Source of the DNA: Closterium sp. NIES-65
Taxonomy: Eukaryota > Streptophyta > Zygnematophyceae > Desmidiales > Closteriaceae
Assembly: GCA_948144175.1 (NCBI GenBank)
Contig: CANXME010002517.1
Location: forward strand, 1,240,001-1,304,000
DNA length: 64,000 nucleotides
Direction: 5' to 3'
Shown: piece after piece, positions 1 through 10,149 of the stretch
Layout: each line of letters begins with the position of its first letter
How positions within the stretch are numbered: position 1 is the first letter of the stretch
Translations under genes and position numbers: made by a program
The notes under the pieces: model-generated
What the model saw: only the letters and a program-made list of their open reading frames with translations
Database searches by the model: none
Told to the model about the DNA's origin: nothing

Positions 1-1602
1 TTGCACAAGTTCTTGGTCTCCCGCCTTCTACTGGTCCTGCTCCTCACTTAGAGTGTCCACAGCCCGTCCAGTCGCAGTCACAGTTACAACCCGCCTCCCC
101 TCTACCTGCTCCTTCTCCCTACACTGGTCCTACTAGAGGTCTTACTGAGCGTCGTGAGCCTGCGTCTCGTCCTTCGTCGCCTGTTCGTGCTGCTCGCGCT
201 AGTCGTCGTGCTCCACGTCCTCCTGCGGTCCCAGACACACCCCGGATGGCACTTCGTCCTTCCACTGCTCCTCTGCGTGTCCCGTTGCCGTCTCCTCCAG
301 AGTCCTCTCTTCCTGTTCTCCCTGACCCGGCCTCTGACTTTCTTCGTGCTGCCAGTCCTACTGTCACGCGTCTCCTGGCCACTGTTGTCACTGACCCTCC
401 TTTGAGTCCACTTCTGCGTCTGCCTTAGTGGCAGAGCTTGTCGACTTCACTGCTCGTTGTCGTCTAGACTACGCCACTAGTCTTGTTGCTGAGTCCGAGT
501 CTGTCTGTCCTCCGTCCGTCGGGGGTGGGTGTGCTCCTAGCACGGACGTCCTTGAGGACAGGCAAGAGGAGTTCCAGTGTTTTGCTGCTGCTTTGCCTCA
601 TCTCGTGTCCACGCTAATTGCCCCTAAGGGAGACCCAGATGCACCAGACATCCCGACTCCTCGATTGTACGCTGAGGCGATCGAGGGTCCCTACTCCTCT
701 CAGTGGAAGTCAGCCATGGACGCAGAGATGGCTTCCTGGAAGTCCACAGGCACCTACGTCAACGAGGTTCCCCCACCTGGGGCGAACATCGTCAGTGGCA
801 TGTGGATTTTCAGGGTGAAGCGGCCGCCGGGTTCTCCGCCTGTCTTCAAGGCGCGTTACGTGGCTCGAGGCTTCAGTCAGCGGCAGGGAGTTGACTACTT
901 TCAGACCTTCTCTCCCACCCCGAAGATGACCACTCTTCGGGTGCTGCTGCACATAGCCGCTCAGCGCGACTACGAGCTTCACTCTCTTGACTTCAGCACA
1001 GCTTTCTTGCAGGGCAGCCTGCACGAGGAGATCTGGCTGCGCCGCCCACCTGGCTTCACTGGGTCGTTTCCTCCTGGTACCCAGTGGAGCCTCCGGCGGC
1101 CAGTCTACGGTCTCCGCCAGGCGCCCCGTGAGTGGCACGACACACTGAGGACCACACTTGCGGATCTTGGGTTTGCTCCTCCTACAGCCGACCCGTCGCT
1201 GTTTCTGCGCACCGACACCTCTTTGGCGCCGTTCTACATCCTCGTGTACGTCGACGACTTGGTCTTTGCCACTGCTGACACTGCTGGACTCGCCCACGTT
1301 AACTCCGAGCTGCAGAAGAGACACACGTGCACAGACCTGGGTGAAATGCGCAGCTACCTTGGCTTGCAGATCACCCGGGACAGAGCACAGCGCACCATTA
1401 CCCTGACTCAGTCACACATGGTGCAGCAGGTCCTTCAGCGCTTCGGCTTCACGTACTCCTCGCCTCAGGCCACTCCTCTGCCTACTCGCCACTCGCTCTC
1501 AGCTCTGCCTTCGGATGAGTCCGTAGAGCCGAGTGGCCCGGATGCAGAGCTTGTTGGCTGCCTCATGTACCTGATGACCTGCACACGACCTGACCTTGCA
1601 TA
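1..1602 (+). pseudogene. Copia-1a pol, first part: post-integrase linker and reverse transcriptase
   Basis: This is Ty1/copia reverse transcriptase (RVT_2) preceded by the Ser/Pro/Arg-rich linker that follows integrase. Bases 1-427 match the linker of Copia-1c but the frame breaks near 400-428, where 1a reads GACCCTCCTTTGAG and 1c has two more bases. From 428 the frame is open. It shows the copia RT entry motif WIFRVKR near 800-830, KARYVARGFSQ near 855, the Leu-Asp-Phe-Ser-Thr-Ala-Phe palm segment near 990, and the catalytic YVDDL near 1246. The frame then runs by accident into the Copia-2a LTR at 1603. RT and RNase H continue at 9197. The frameshift and the insertion make the gene non-functional. 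Confidence 0.88.
1598..1602. repeat. Target-site duplication GCATA, left of Copia-2a
   Basis: GCATA here is repeated at 9192-9196. Copia-1b carries the uninterrupted target sequence (reverse complement near 13015), where GCATA occurs once. That proves a clean 5-bp duplication. Confidence 0.93.
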
Positions 1603-2704
1603 TGCGGAGATAACTGCAGCAACGGGAGTTAGACTACGGGCTAGGCACGTGTGCTCGTGTGATCTCTACGTTCTCTGTTCCTTAGTCGTTTTCCTTGTGC
1701 ACACACTACATGCTAGTTCACGGGGAAAATTGGCAAGAGTTTCACTAGGAAAAGTTCATAACAATTGGTACAATGAAGTTGGCACAGCAAGACTACATCA
1801 GAGCAAGCATTCAGGTCGGCCAACTGCCAACGCAGCTTGGTCGACCGTGCTCCAGCACGACTTGGTCGACCGCGCTCCAGCAAGGCAAGGTCGACGGCGT
1901 GCCAACGTCACAGGTTGACGGCGTGACAGCGTTGCTCACGCAGGACAGCAGTGCACCCTGCTTCGCAGTTGCGTGCAGGTGATTGGCGTGCAGAGTCTCG
2001 TCACCTACACAGCGCACAACACCACGTCAACCTCGAGCTGACGACTGCCTCTGATCGGCCACGCCGACCTCGGGATACCACCACCGAGGTCGGGCTCGCC
2101 AACTTTGCCTGGGCGACCGTCGTACTCCTCCGCAGCACTTCGCCACCCAGGTAACCTGGTCGACCGGGCAACCGCGTCGACCAGCAGCTCCGGTTCGTGT
2201 CCGTCGGCCTCCCAAGTCGACGACCACCTCCACGTTGACCTCACCAGGTCGACGACACCATCGGTCGACCTCCTTCATGTCGATGTCCCCTCTGATCGAC
2301 CAGCTCCACGTCGACCAGCACAGTCGTCGGCCGACCACCCACGTCGGCCGCCCGAAGCGCGTCACGAAGTTGACGCTCCGCTACTCGACACCTTGCGTAA
2401 AGGTCGACGTCGGTCCCTCCTTCGTCGACCACCAGGTCCAGTCGACCACCCACAGGTCGACCAGCGGTCCGTTAGCCGACTGCCGAAGTCGGCTTCGACG
2501 TCCTCCGGAGGTCGACTCCCAAGTCGACCTCCCTGAAGTCGGCGCCACCCTGAAGTCGGCGCCCGTGCAGTGGTCCCCCGTGCAGGTCGACCTCCTCGTT
2601 GACCAGCTCACCCACTGCTGCAGGTCGGCTGTTCCCCTCACACCCGACCACGAAGTCGGCTCCGCCCAAGCGAGGACGGGGCCAATACCCAACTCCCGTT
2701 GACA
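1603..2704 (-). repeat. Copia-2a 3' LTR
   Basis: 1102 bp, the same length as the 5' LTR at 8090-9191. On the minus strand it begins TGTCAACGGGAG and ends TCTCCGCA. It is crowded with GTCGAC palindromes and AAGTCGGC motifs (see findings). Confidence 0.93.
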
Positions 2705-2716
2705 CTCCCCTGCCGC
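2705..2716 (-). other. Copia-2a polypurine tract
   Basis: On the minus strand GCGGCAGGGGAG lies directly against the LTR start TGTCAACG, the expected place for plus-strand priming. The same 12 bases occur at 41814-41825 in Copia-2b. Confidence 0.8.
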
Positions 2717-2832
2717 GTTCACGCTTGGGCACCCAGCCCACACGGCAGTACAGCTCGGAGACTAGCTCGTCGACGTGCACCCAACACATAGCACATCGTC
2801 CACCGCACCAGCCATGCAAAAGGGCATGGCAC

Positions 2833-5800
2833 CTACTGCTGCACGTCGTTGTCGCCGTCGCCCACGTCGGCCAAGCGAACTTGGCCGATTGCGACGGAGC
2901 ACCGGTTGAAGGCCGGATAGTGCAGCGCCTTCGTCAGGAAGTCGGCCGGCTGCTCAGCGGTTGGGATGTACTGCAGCGAGAACTTCCCGCGCCTCACCAT
3001 GTGCTGCAGCCAGGCCTGTCGTCGTTCCATGTGCTTGAGGTTGCCCGTCAACCCCATGCCCTCGGCGACCATGATGGCCGACTTGTTGTCCACGCGCAGG
3101 ACAGTCGGCTTCCCGACGTCCAGTTGCCGGAATTCTGCGAGGAGGAAGCAAAGGCGGCGTCCCTCCTTGCCAGCTTCAGTGGCCGCCACGTACTCCGACT
3201 CGGTCGACGACAACGTCGCGCACTTGATGCGCTGGCTCGACCAGGAGACTGCAGCCCCTCCGTAGACGAACACGTAGCCACCCGTGCTCGTCCTGTTCTG
3301 TTTATCACCAGCGTCGTCGGCGTCCACGTAGCCGACCAGCTCCAGTGACTCAGGTCCACCGCCGAACTCGAGGGCAGTGTCGCGCGTATTGGCGAGGTAG
3401 GCGAGGCAGCGGTCGACCTCGCGCCAGTGCTGGTCGCTCCTCACCGTGAGGCCGCTCCCCAGCTTGCTGCAGGCGAAGGCGATGTCCGGCCTCGTCGTCG
3501 TCGCTGCGAACTGCAGCGAGCCAACCTTCTGCCGGTACTCCTCCTCCTGCCGTTCCTGCGCCTCCTCGTCATCGAAGGTGAGCTCGGCGTAGGCACCGAA
3601 CGAGACCGGCGTCTTCGGGGTGCGCCCGGTCTGCTCCTCGTCAAGGAAGCGCCTACGCAGCTTGTCGGCGTAGCCCTGCTGGTGCAGCCAAAGCTTCCCC
3701 GCCGACCTGTCGCGCACGATCTCCAGCCCGAGATACTTCTGCATCGACGAGATCTCACGCAGCTCGAAGGCAGCTTCCAGCAGCTCCTTCAGCTCCTTCA
3801 GCATCGTGGTGCTGCTCCTGGCGGCAAGTAGGTCGTCGACGTAGACCAGCACCCAGCAGGCCACTCCATCCTCGTCAACCTTGAAGTAGAGAGCCTCGTC
3901 GACCTGGCTCTTCTTCCACCCGGCGCCGACCAGCGCGTCATTGAGCGCCAAGTACCATAGCAGCGGCGACTGCTTTAGCCCGTACAGGCTCTTCAGCAGC
4001 TTGCACACCCGGCCGGTCCCGTCGTTGAAGTAGTCCGGCTGGGACATGTAGAGCACCCTGTCGAGTTTGCTCTACAAGAAGGCGTTCTTCATGTCGAGCT
4101 GCATCAGGTTGAGGTTGCGGACGGCGACGATGCTGAGGAAGATCCTCAGCGTGACGTAGCTACCCACCAGCGCGAACGTCTCGTCGTAGTCGGCGCCGTA
4201 CACCTGTGTGAAGCCCTTCACAACCAGCCTCGCCTTCTCGCGCTCGACGGTGTCGTCGACGTGGTACTTCGTCGTCAACACCCACCGGTTCTTCATGACG
4301 TTCACTCCCGGCGGACGTTCGACCAACTCCCACGTTCCCATGTTGAGGAGGCTGCGAATCTCCTCCTCCATGGCGGCCTTCACCGCCGGGCCCTTCCAGC
4401 TCGCCAACGCCTCCTTCACCGTCATCGTCGAGATGTCCCAACGATGCTCGGGGTCGGCTAGCATGTCGGGGTCGAGCTCTGGAAACTCCTCATCCTCCTC
4501 GGCATCGTCGTACAGCAGGTCGTCGGCCTCATCGTCCACGTCGTACACCGTGGTGAAGGCAGCGGGGACGAAGAAGTCAGGCGGTCTCCGAAGTCGGCCT
4601 GAACGCCGTGGTCCTGGCTGGACCTCCTCGGCGTCCCCTCCATCGTTGCTGTTGTCGCTGCCCTCGGCGTCTTGCTGCTCCTCAGCCGGCGTCTCAGCCG
4701 ACTTCTCCCCTATGGTCGGCTCCCCTGCCGACTGCTCGGTCGCCGACTGCTCCTTGGTCGGCGTCACTGCTGCCTGCTCCTTTGTCGGCCGCTGGTCCTC
4801 GACCTGCTTCTCGACCTGCTCCTCCCCTGTCGACGTCGACTGCAATCCCACGTCGACCTGCCGCTCGTCACGTCGGCCACCGGCGATGCACTTGGCTGAA
4901 GGCGACGTCCCACTACTCCCCTCATCGCCGGAGACCGACACCGAGGTCAGCCCATGCAGGTCGGCCACGAGGGGAGGGGCAGGGGTCGAAGGGGGAGGGG
5001 TAGGGCGGACGTCCTCGACGTCCGTAATAGCAAGCTCACCGACCTCGGCAAGCAGTGGCAGCGTCGCCGACGAGGTGTCAGAGGGCGGGGTGGGCGACGA
5101 GCGGCCGGACACCGACCCGTACTCCGTCTTCCACTCGGCCAGCGACAGCTCCTCGTAGAACACCACATCCGACGTGGTCACCACCCGGTCGGCGTCGACA
5201 TCGAGGAGCTCCCAGCCCTTGCTCGCCGCCGACACGCCAAGGTGCAGGCCCCACCTGGCCTTCGGCTGCAGCTTCCCACCACGCTGCTGCTCGGTGACTA
5301 AGAACTGCGCCATGCAGCCCCACACCCGCGCCAGTGACAAGTCGGGCTTCTTCCCGGTCAGCAGTTGGTACGGCGTCGTCCCCGGCGGCAGCGCCGACCT
5401 CTCAAGGCAGTTGCGGACCCAGACGGCCTGCCGCAGAGCGAGGTGCCACCAGTGGTGCTGCACGCCCATGTGCAGCAGCATTGTCCGCACCGACTCCACC
5501 ACCGTCCTCATCTCCCGCTCCGCCATGCCGTTCTGTTGCGGGGTGTTTGGGCAGGTCAGGTCGTGGACGATCCCCTTGCCGTTCACGAAGTCGGTGAACT
5601 GCTTCCCGAGGAACTCCCCTCCCCGGTCTGAGCGCAGCATCAACACCGACTTCTTCGTCTGCCGCTCAGCCACCGCCAGCCACTGCATGAACGCTTGCAA
5701 GGCATCTGACTTCTTGGCGACCGGCTTCACCCACACGTAACGGGTCTTGCGGTCCTTCAGCAGCAAGAAGTACAGACTGCCATCCTTGGCAGCCACGCGA

Positions 5801-8013
5801 AACGGCCCGCACAGGTCGATGTGCACGACGGCCAGCACGTCGTCGGCGTCGGAGCCGTGGTCGGGGAAGGTGTGTCGCGCCAGCTTCCCGCCGACGCACG
5901 AGACACACGGGGAGTCGACGTCCGTCGCCGACTTGAAGTCCAGCCCAATGGCGACCTCGTTCTTCGCCAAGCTCCGTATGGTGTCCATGCCAACATGCGC
6001 AAGCCTCGCATGCATCCGGTCCGGCGTCGACTTCGTCTTCGAGACAATCGCCCGCAGAGCCACCACCTCCGTCGTGGGCGGCGTCGACCTCGTCGCGCAG
6101 GGACGCAAGTCGGTGCAGAGGACTCGCCCGGAGTACGTCGCCCGCCCGAGCACCTCCCCTGCTGCCGAGACGAGCAGCATGCCGTCGTCGTCCTCCTGCA
6201 GCTTTACGCCGTGCTCCTTCAGCTGGCCGGCCAACAGCAGGTTGGCTCGCACACCTGGGACGTACAACACGTCGGGGATGAGCACCTCCTTCCCGGCCTC
6301 TCCTCGCAGAGCGACGGTGCCACTGCCCTGAACGTCCTGCAGCGCCCCATTGAAGCCGCGCACGTGCTTGATGGAGTCACTCGGCTGCAGGTCAACGAAG
6401 GCTTCCTTCGTTCCCATCAGGTGGTGGGAGCAACCGCTGTCGAGCAGGACCACCGCCGGGTTCGCCTGCACAGCCGCCGCCATCGCCTGGAAGTCCTCTC
6501 CGGCCTCCGGCGCCAGAGAGATGGTCGGCTCCACGACGCCGACCAGCGAGCACGACGCCATCTTGTCGTCTCGCCCCTTGCCGCCTGCAACGGAGTCGGC
6601 GTCCTTCGCCGAAGTCGATGCCTTGGTCGACTGTTTCTCCTTGCGCGGAGTATTTCCTCCACGACGAGGACGACGACTGCCAGACCTCCCGCGGCCGCCC
6701 TTGTCGTCGTCGTCGGAGTCAGTGCGGTCGGGACACTCGAAGGAGAGGTGATCGGGGTTGTGGCAGATCCAGCACTCCCGACGTCGACCTCCTCCTCCTC
6801 GACCGCCGTCCTTGGTCGACTTCTTCTCGACCTCCTTGGTCGAATTCCAGCCACCGCTCCCGCCGCCACCAGACTGTCCGCGCTGTCTTGGTCGGCCTCC
6901 TTGCTTCGCCGGGGCGACGAAGTTGGCCTGCGCCAAGAGCTCCTGCGATCGCTCAGCCTCCTGCATCGCCTCGTCCTGCAGGATGTACGAGGTCAGGTTG
7001 TCCTCGTTGAGCGTCGCCCTTGTGCTCGGCGCCATAGACAGCCGCTTCAGCAGGTTATAGCTGCTAGACAGTCCCTGCATGACATGGGTGATGTACGACG
7101 CCGTAGAGTACTGCGCGCCGGCCATCCTGATGGTGGCGAGAATTCGCCTGGCTCGGTTGCAGTAGTCGGTCGCACTCTCCTCGTCGCCCATACGCAGCTG
7201 CGTCAGCTGTCCCTCCAGCTGGGCGATGAACAGGTCGTCGGTGACCTGGTACGTCGACTCAATGAAGTGCCACGCCCGGTGGCCGGCGTCGAGGTACTCC
7301 CGGCACCACTTCAAGGCGATCTGCACGCCCGGCGAGCAGCACCGCGAGATGACCGTGAAGGTCAACAGCTGCACGGCGCGAAACTCCGCCCGCAAGTCGG
7401 GGTGGTGCTCCCCCGGCGTCGCCAAGGTCCCTCGGGCGAAGCCGATCAGCCTGGCCATCTCCAGCTGGGGCTCGATAGCTTCCTTCCAGGTGAGAATGTC
7501 GGGTCGACCGACCAGCGGAGGGGTGACCGAGATCCTGTCCGGCGTAAACTTGAAGTAGCCGTAGCTCGGTGCAATCCCACCCGCCGTCACCTGGGTCGCC
7601 GACATCAGCGACAATCCACTTCGACGCCCTCCGACGTCGCCCTGCGAGTAGCCTGCAGCCGCCGACGACTGCACCCCTCGCGTCTGAACGCCGCCGACTT
7701 CACCGGCGTGTATCACACCTCGGTGCCTCGACGTGCCTTCCGCACTGCTGCCGACCTGACCTCCACCGGCGTTGACGCCCACGTCGACGCCGCCTTCGTT
7801 GTTCACCGGACGAGGAGAGGCAGGTCGAGACGGGTGCTCCGTCACCCACATGGAGCGGAGTCCAGCCTCGACGACCGGCCAGGGCAAGTCGCCGTACTCG
7901 TTGGCCTGGTGCTTCCTCCTCGCGTTCTCCAACCGTGCCTCTAGGGTGTCCACCACCCCCGCGTCACCTACGGCTCCTACCATAGTGACTCCCGCACAGT
8001 TGCCGGCCTGCAA
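2833..8013 (-). pseudogene. Copia-2a gag-pol polyprotein, broken by one nonsense codon
   Basis: A single gag-pol frame in Ty1/copia order: gag, CCHC knuckle (C-WI-C-HNPD-H-LSFE-C), aspartic protease (LLDSGCSHHLMG), integrase (HIDLCGPF, RSDRGGEF, PQQNGMAERE), reverse transcriptase (LVYVDDLLA) and RNase H (SSTESEYVAATEAG). The frame reads from 8013 to 4074, where CTA on the plus strand is a TAG codon right after the AFL of the RT palm. It then continues in the same frame from 4071 to 2833. Copia-2b has CAG (Gln) here, so this is one CAG-to-TAG change. The first Met is at 8013. A second Met ten codons in aligns with the start used in Copia-2c and may be the real one. Everything else looks intact. 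Confidence 0.92.
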
Positions 8014-8089
8014 CTACGAAATAGGTAAGTGGTGTCTACGTCGACCTGACTGAAAGGTAAGTCGTGTGCCTTCCACGCTCACCGCACCA
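8014..8089 (-). other. Copia-2a 5' leader with candidate primer-binding site
   Basis: Directly after the 5' LTR the minus strand reads TGGTGCGGTGAGCG (8076-8089). It begins with the TGG expected opposite a tRNA CCA end, at the right position, but is not the initiator-Met site used by the other families here. I could not assign the tRNA. Confidence 0.6.
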
Positions 8090-9191
8090 TGCGGAGATAA
8101 CTGCAGCAACGGGAGTTAGACTACGGGCTAGGCACGTGTGCTCGTGTGATCTCTGCGTTCTCTGTTCCTTAGTCGTTTTCCTTGTGCACACACTACATGC
8201 TAGTTCACGGGGAAAATTGGCAAGAGTTTCACTAGGAAAAGTTCAGAACAATTGGTACAATGAAGTTGGCACAGCAAGACTACATCAGAGCAAGCATTCA
8301 GGTCGGCCAACTGCCAACGCAGCTTGGTCGACCGTGCTCCAGCACGACTTGGTCGACCGCGCTCCAGCAAGGCAAGGTCGACGGCGTGCCAACGTCACAG
8401 GTTGACGGCGTGACAGCGTTGCTCACGCAGGACAGCAGTGCACCCTGCTTCGCAGTTGCGTGCAGGTGATTGGCGTGCAGAGTCTCGTCACCTACACAGC
8501 GCACAACACCACGTCAACCTCGAGCTGACGACTGCCTCTGATCGGCCACGTCGACCTCGGGATACCACCACCGAGGTCGGGCTCGCCAACTTCGCCTGGG
8601 CGACCGTCGTACTCCTCCGCAGCACTTCGCCACCCAGGTAACCTGGTCGACCGGGCAACCGCGTCGACCAGCAGCTCCCGTTCGTGCCCGTCGGCCTCCC
8701 AAGTCGACGACCACCTCCACGTCGACCTCACCAGGTCGACGACACCATCGGTCGACCTCCTTCAGGTCGATGTCCCCTCTGACCGACCAGCTCCACGTCG
8801 ACCAGCACAGTCGTCGGCCGACCACCCACGTCGGCCGCCCGAAGCGCGTCACGAAGTTGACGCTCCGCTACTCGACACCTTGCGTAAAGGTCGACGTCGG
8901 TCCCTCCTTCGTCGACCACCAGGTCCAGTCGACCACCCGCAGGTCGACCAGCGGTCCGTTAGCCGACTGCCGAAGTCGGCTTCGACGTCCTCCGGAGGTC
9001 GACTCCCAAGTCGACCTCCCTGAAGTCGGCGCCACCCTGAAGTCGGCGCCCGTGCAGTGGTCCCCCGTGCAGGTCGACCTCCTCGTCGACCAGCTCACCC
9101 ACTGCTGCAGGTCGGCTGTTCCCCTCACACCCGACCACGAAGTCGGCTCCGCCCAAGCGAGGACGGGGCCAATACCCAACTCCCGTTGACA
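8090..9191 (-). repeat. Copia-2a 5' LTR
   Basis: 1102 bp. On the plus strand it begins TGCGGAGATAAC and ends CCCGTTGACA, next to the second GCATA (9192-9196). It holds the promoter of the element, but I saw no convincing TATA box. Confidence 0.93.
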
Positions 9192-9196
9192 GCATA
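9192..9196. repeat. Target-site duplication GCATA, right of Copia-2a
   Basis: Second copy of the 5-bp duplication. The Copia-1a RT frame resumes across it. Confidence 0.93.
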
Positions 9197-9824
9197 CCCT
9201 CTTAGCATCTTGGCACGCTATGTTGCTCCTGGGAGACACCGACCAGAGCACATGGCTGCAGCGAAGAGGGTGTTGCGCTACGTGTGCAGTACGTCGGGCA
9301 TGGGGCTAGTGCTTGGAGGGCGACGTCGAGTGGTCCTCACAGGTCACGCTGACGCTTCTTGGGCTGACGACCAGGCGACACAGCGGTCGTCACAGGGTTA
9401 CACCTTCAGCCTTGGCTCCGGCTCTGTTTCGTGGCGGTCTACCCGCTCGTCTTGTGTTCTCACCTCCAGCTGTGAGGCTGAGATCTACGCGGGGGCCATG
9501 GCTGCACAGGAGCTACGCTGGCTCACCTACCTGCTGACTGACCTAGGAGAGCCGCCTCGTTCTCCTCCAGTTCTGTACGTAGACAACAAGGCCATGCTGG
9601 CCTTGTGTCGGGAGCATAGACTGGAGCACAGAACGAAGCACATTGCTCTTCGCTACTTCCTGGCTCGTGAGCTGCAGCAGCGTGGTCAGCTACGCCTCAC
9701 CTACGTGGCCTCTGAGGCGAACACTGCTGTTATCTTCACCAAGGCCCTTCCGCCTTGTGGTCATCAGCGCTTCTGTGCTATGCTAGGTCTTGTGCCTACT
9801 TGGCCTCACTTGCTCACTTCTTGA
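9192..9824 (+). pseudogene. Copia-1a pol, last part: end of RT and RNase H
   Basis: This continues the pol that was cut at 1602. It encodes the end of the RT thumb (YPLSILARY, then the connection HMAAAKRVLRYV) and a copia-type RNase H with HADASWADDQ, SSCEAEIYAGAMAAQELRWL and YVDNKAMLALCREHRLEHRTKHI. The closing TxDIFTKALP motif reads TAVIFTKALP, so the usual Asp is Val here while Copia-1b keeps Asp. It ends with the stop at 9822-9824 after LLTS. The domain itself is open, but the gene as a whole is disrupted. Confidence 0.9.
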
Positions 9825-10023
9825 TCTTGTTTGTACTGTACTCTTTCTATACCTGCACTTGCTTGTTTACCTTTATATATATGATCTTGCATGTGAACTG
9901 GCCTTGTGGCCTTGCTCTTGTGCTCGGACTGTGTGGTGACGTTGTGATCCGCCCTGAGCTTGCTTTGCTTTGCTTGACTGGTCTTGTGACCCCTTGTTCT
10001 CCCCCACTTTGCCTATGGGGGTG
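9825..10023 (+). other. Copia-1a 3' untranslated region and polypurine tract
   Basis: About 200 bp separate pol from the LTR and contain no ORF. They include a TTTATATATATGATC stretch near 9872 and end in the purine-rich tract CCTATGGGGGTG just before the LTR. The same block is conserved in Copia-1b (12201-12399, inverted) and recognisable in 1h (20299-20537). Confidence 0.75.
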
Positions 10024-10149
10024 TGTCAGGCATATATGCTATAGTCTGTGTAGGCTGTAGTGGGGCAGTTCATATGGGGTACAACACTATAGGTTTTACT
10101 ACTTGTACTCCTCATTCTGCTCAATGCATTCATTCCTCGTTTCTTATCA
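10024..10149 (+). repeat. Copia-1a 3' LTR (126 bp)
   Basis: Starts TGTCAGGCATATATGC and ends TTCTTATCA. It aligns with the LTRs at 27795-27920, 62028-62158 and, inverted, 12068-12200 and 18893-19025. This is an unusually short LTR for an autonomous-sized element. Confidence 0.88.

Larger units (their letters stand above)
1603..9191 (-). mobile_element. Copia-2a: complete Ty1/copia retrotransposon with 1102-bp LTRs
   Basis: The element is 7589 bp, bounded by TG...CA ends and the GCATA duplication, and transcribed leftward. Order on the minus strand: 5' LTR (8090-9191), candidate primer site, leader, gag-pol (8013 down to 2833), short 3' UTR, polypurine tract, 3' LTR (1603-2704). By eye the two LTRs differ at about 11 positions in 1102, so it is fairly recent. 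One nonsense codon breaks gag-pol. Confidence 0.94.
1..10149 (+). mobile_element. Copia-1a: Ty1/copia retrotransposon, 5' part outside the window, split by Copia-2a
   Basis: The element is already in pol at base 1 and ends with a 126-bp LTR at 10024-10149. Its first bases align with the middle of the pol of Copia-1c near 57440. Coding halves lie at 1-1602 and 9192-9824, and the 7.6-kb Copia-2a sits between them. Downstream of 10149 the sequence is a different copia (Copia-4), so Copia-1a is itself inserted in that element. Its left LTR and left target duplication are outside the window. Confidence 0.9.

Noticed and set aside
5821-7944. Open frame of about 700 codons on the plus strand opposite Copia-2a gag-pol
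   Set aside because: It is antisense to a clear gag-pol, has no domain motif, and equivalent shadow frames lie opposite Copia-2b and 2c. The GC-rich codon bias creates them.
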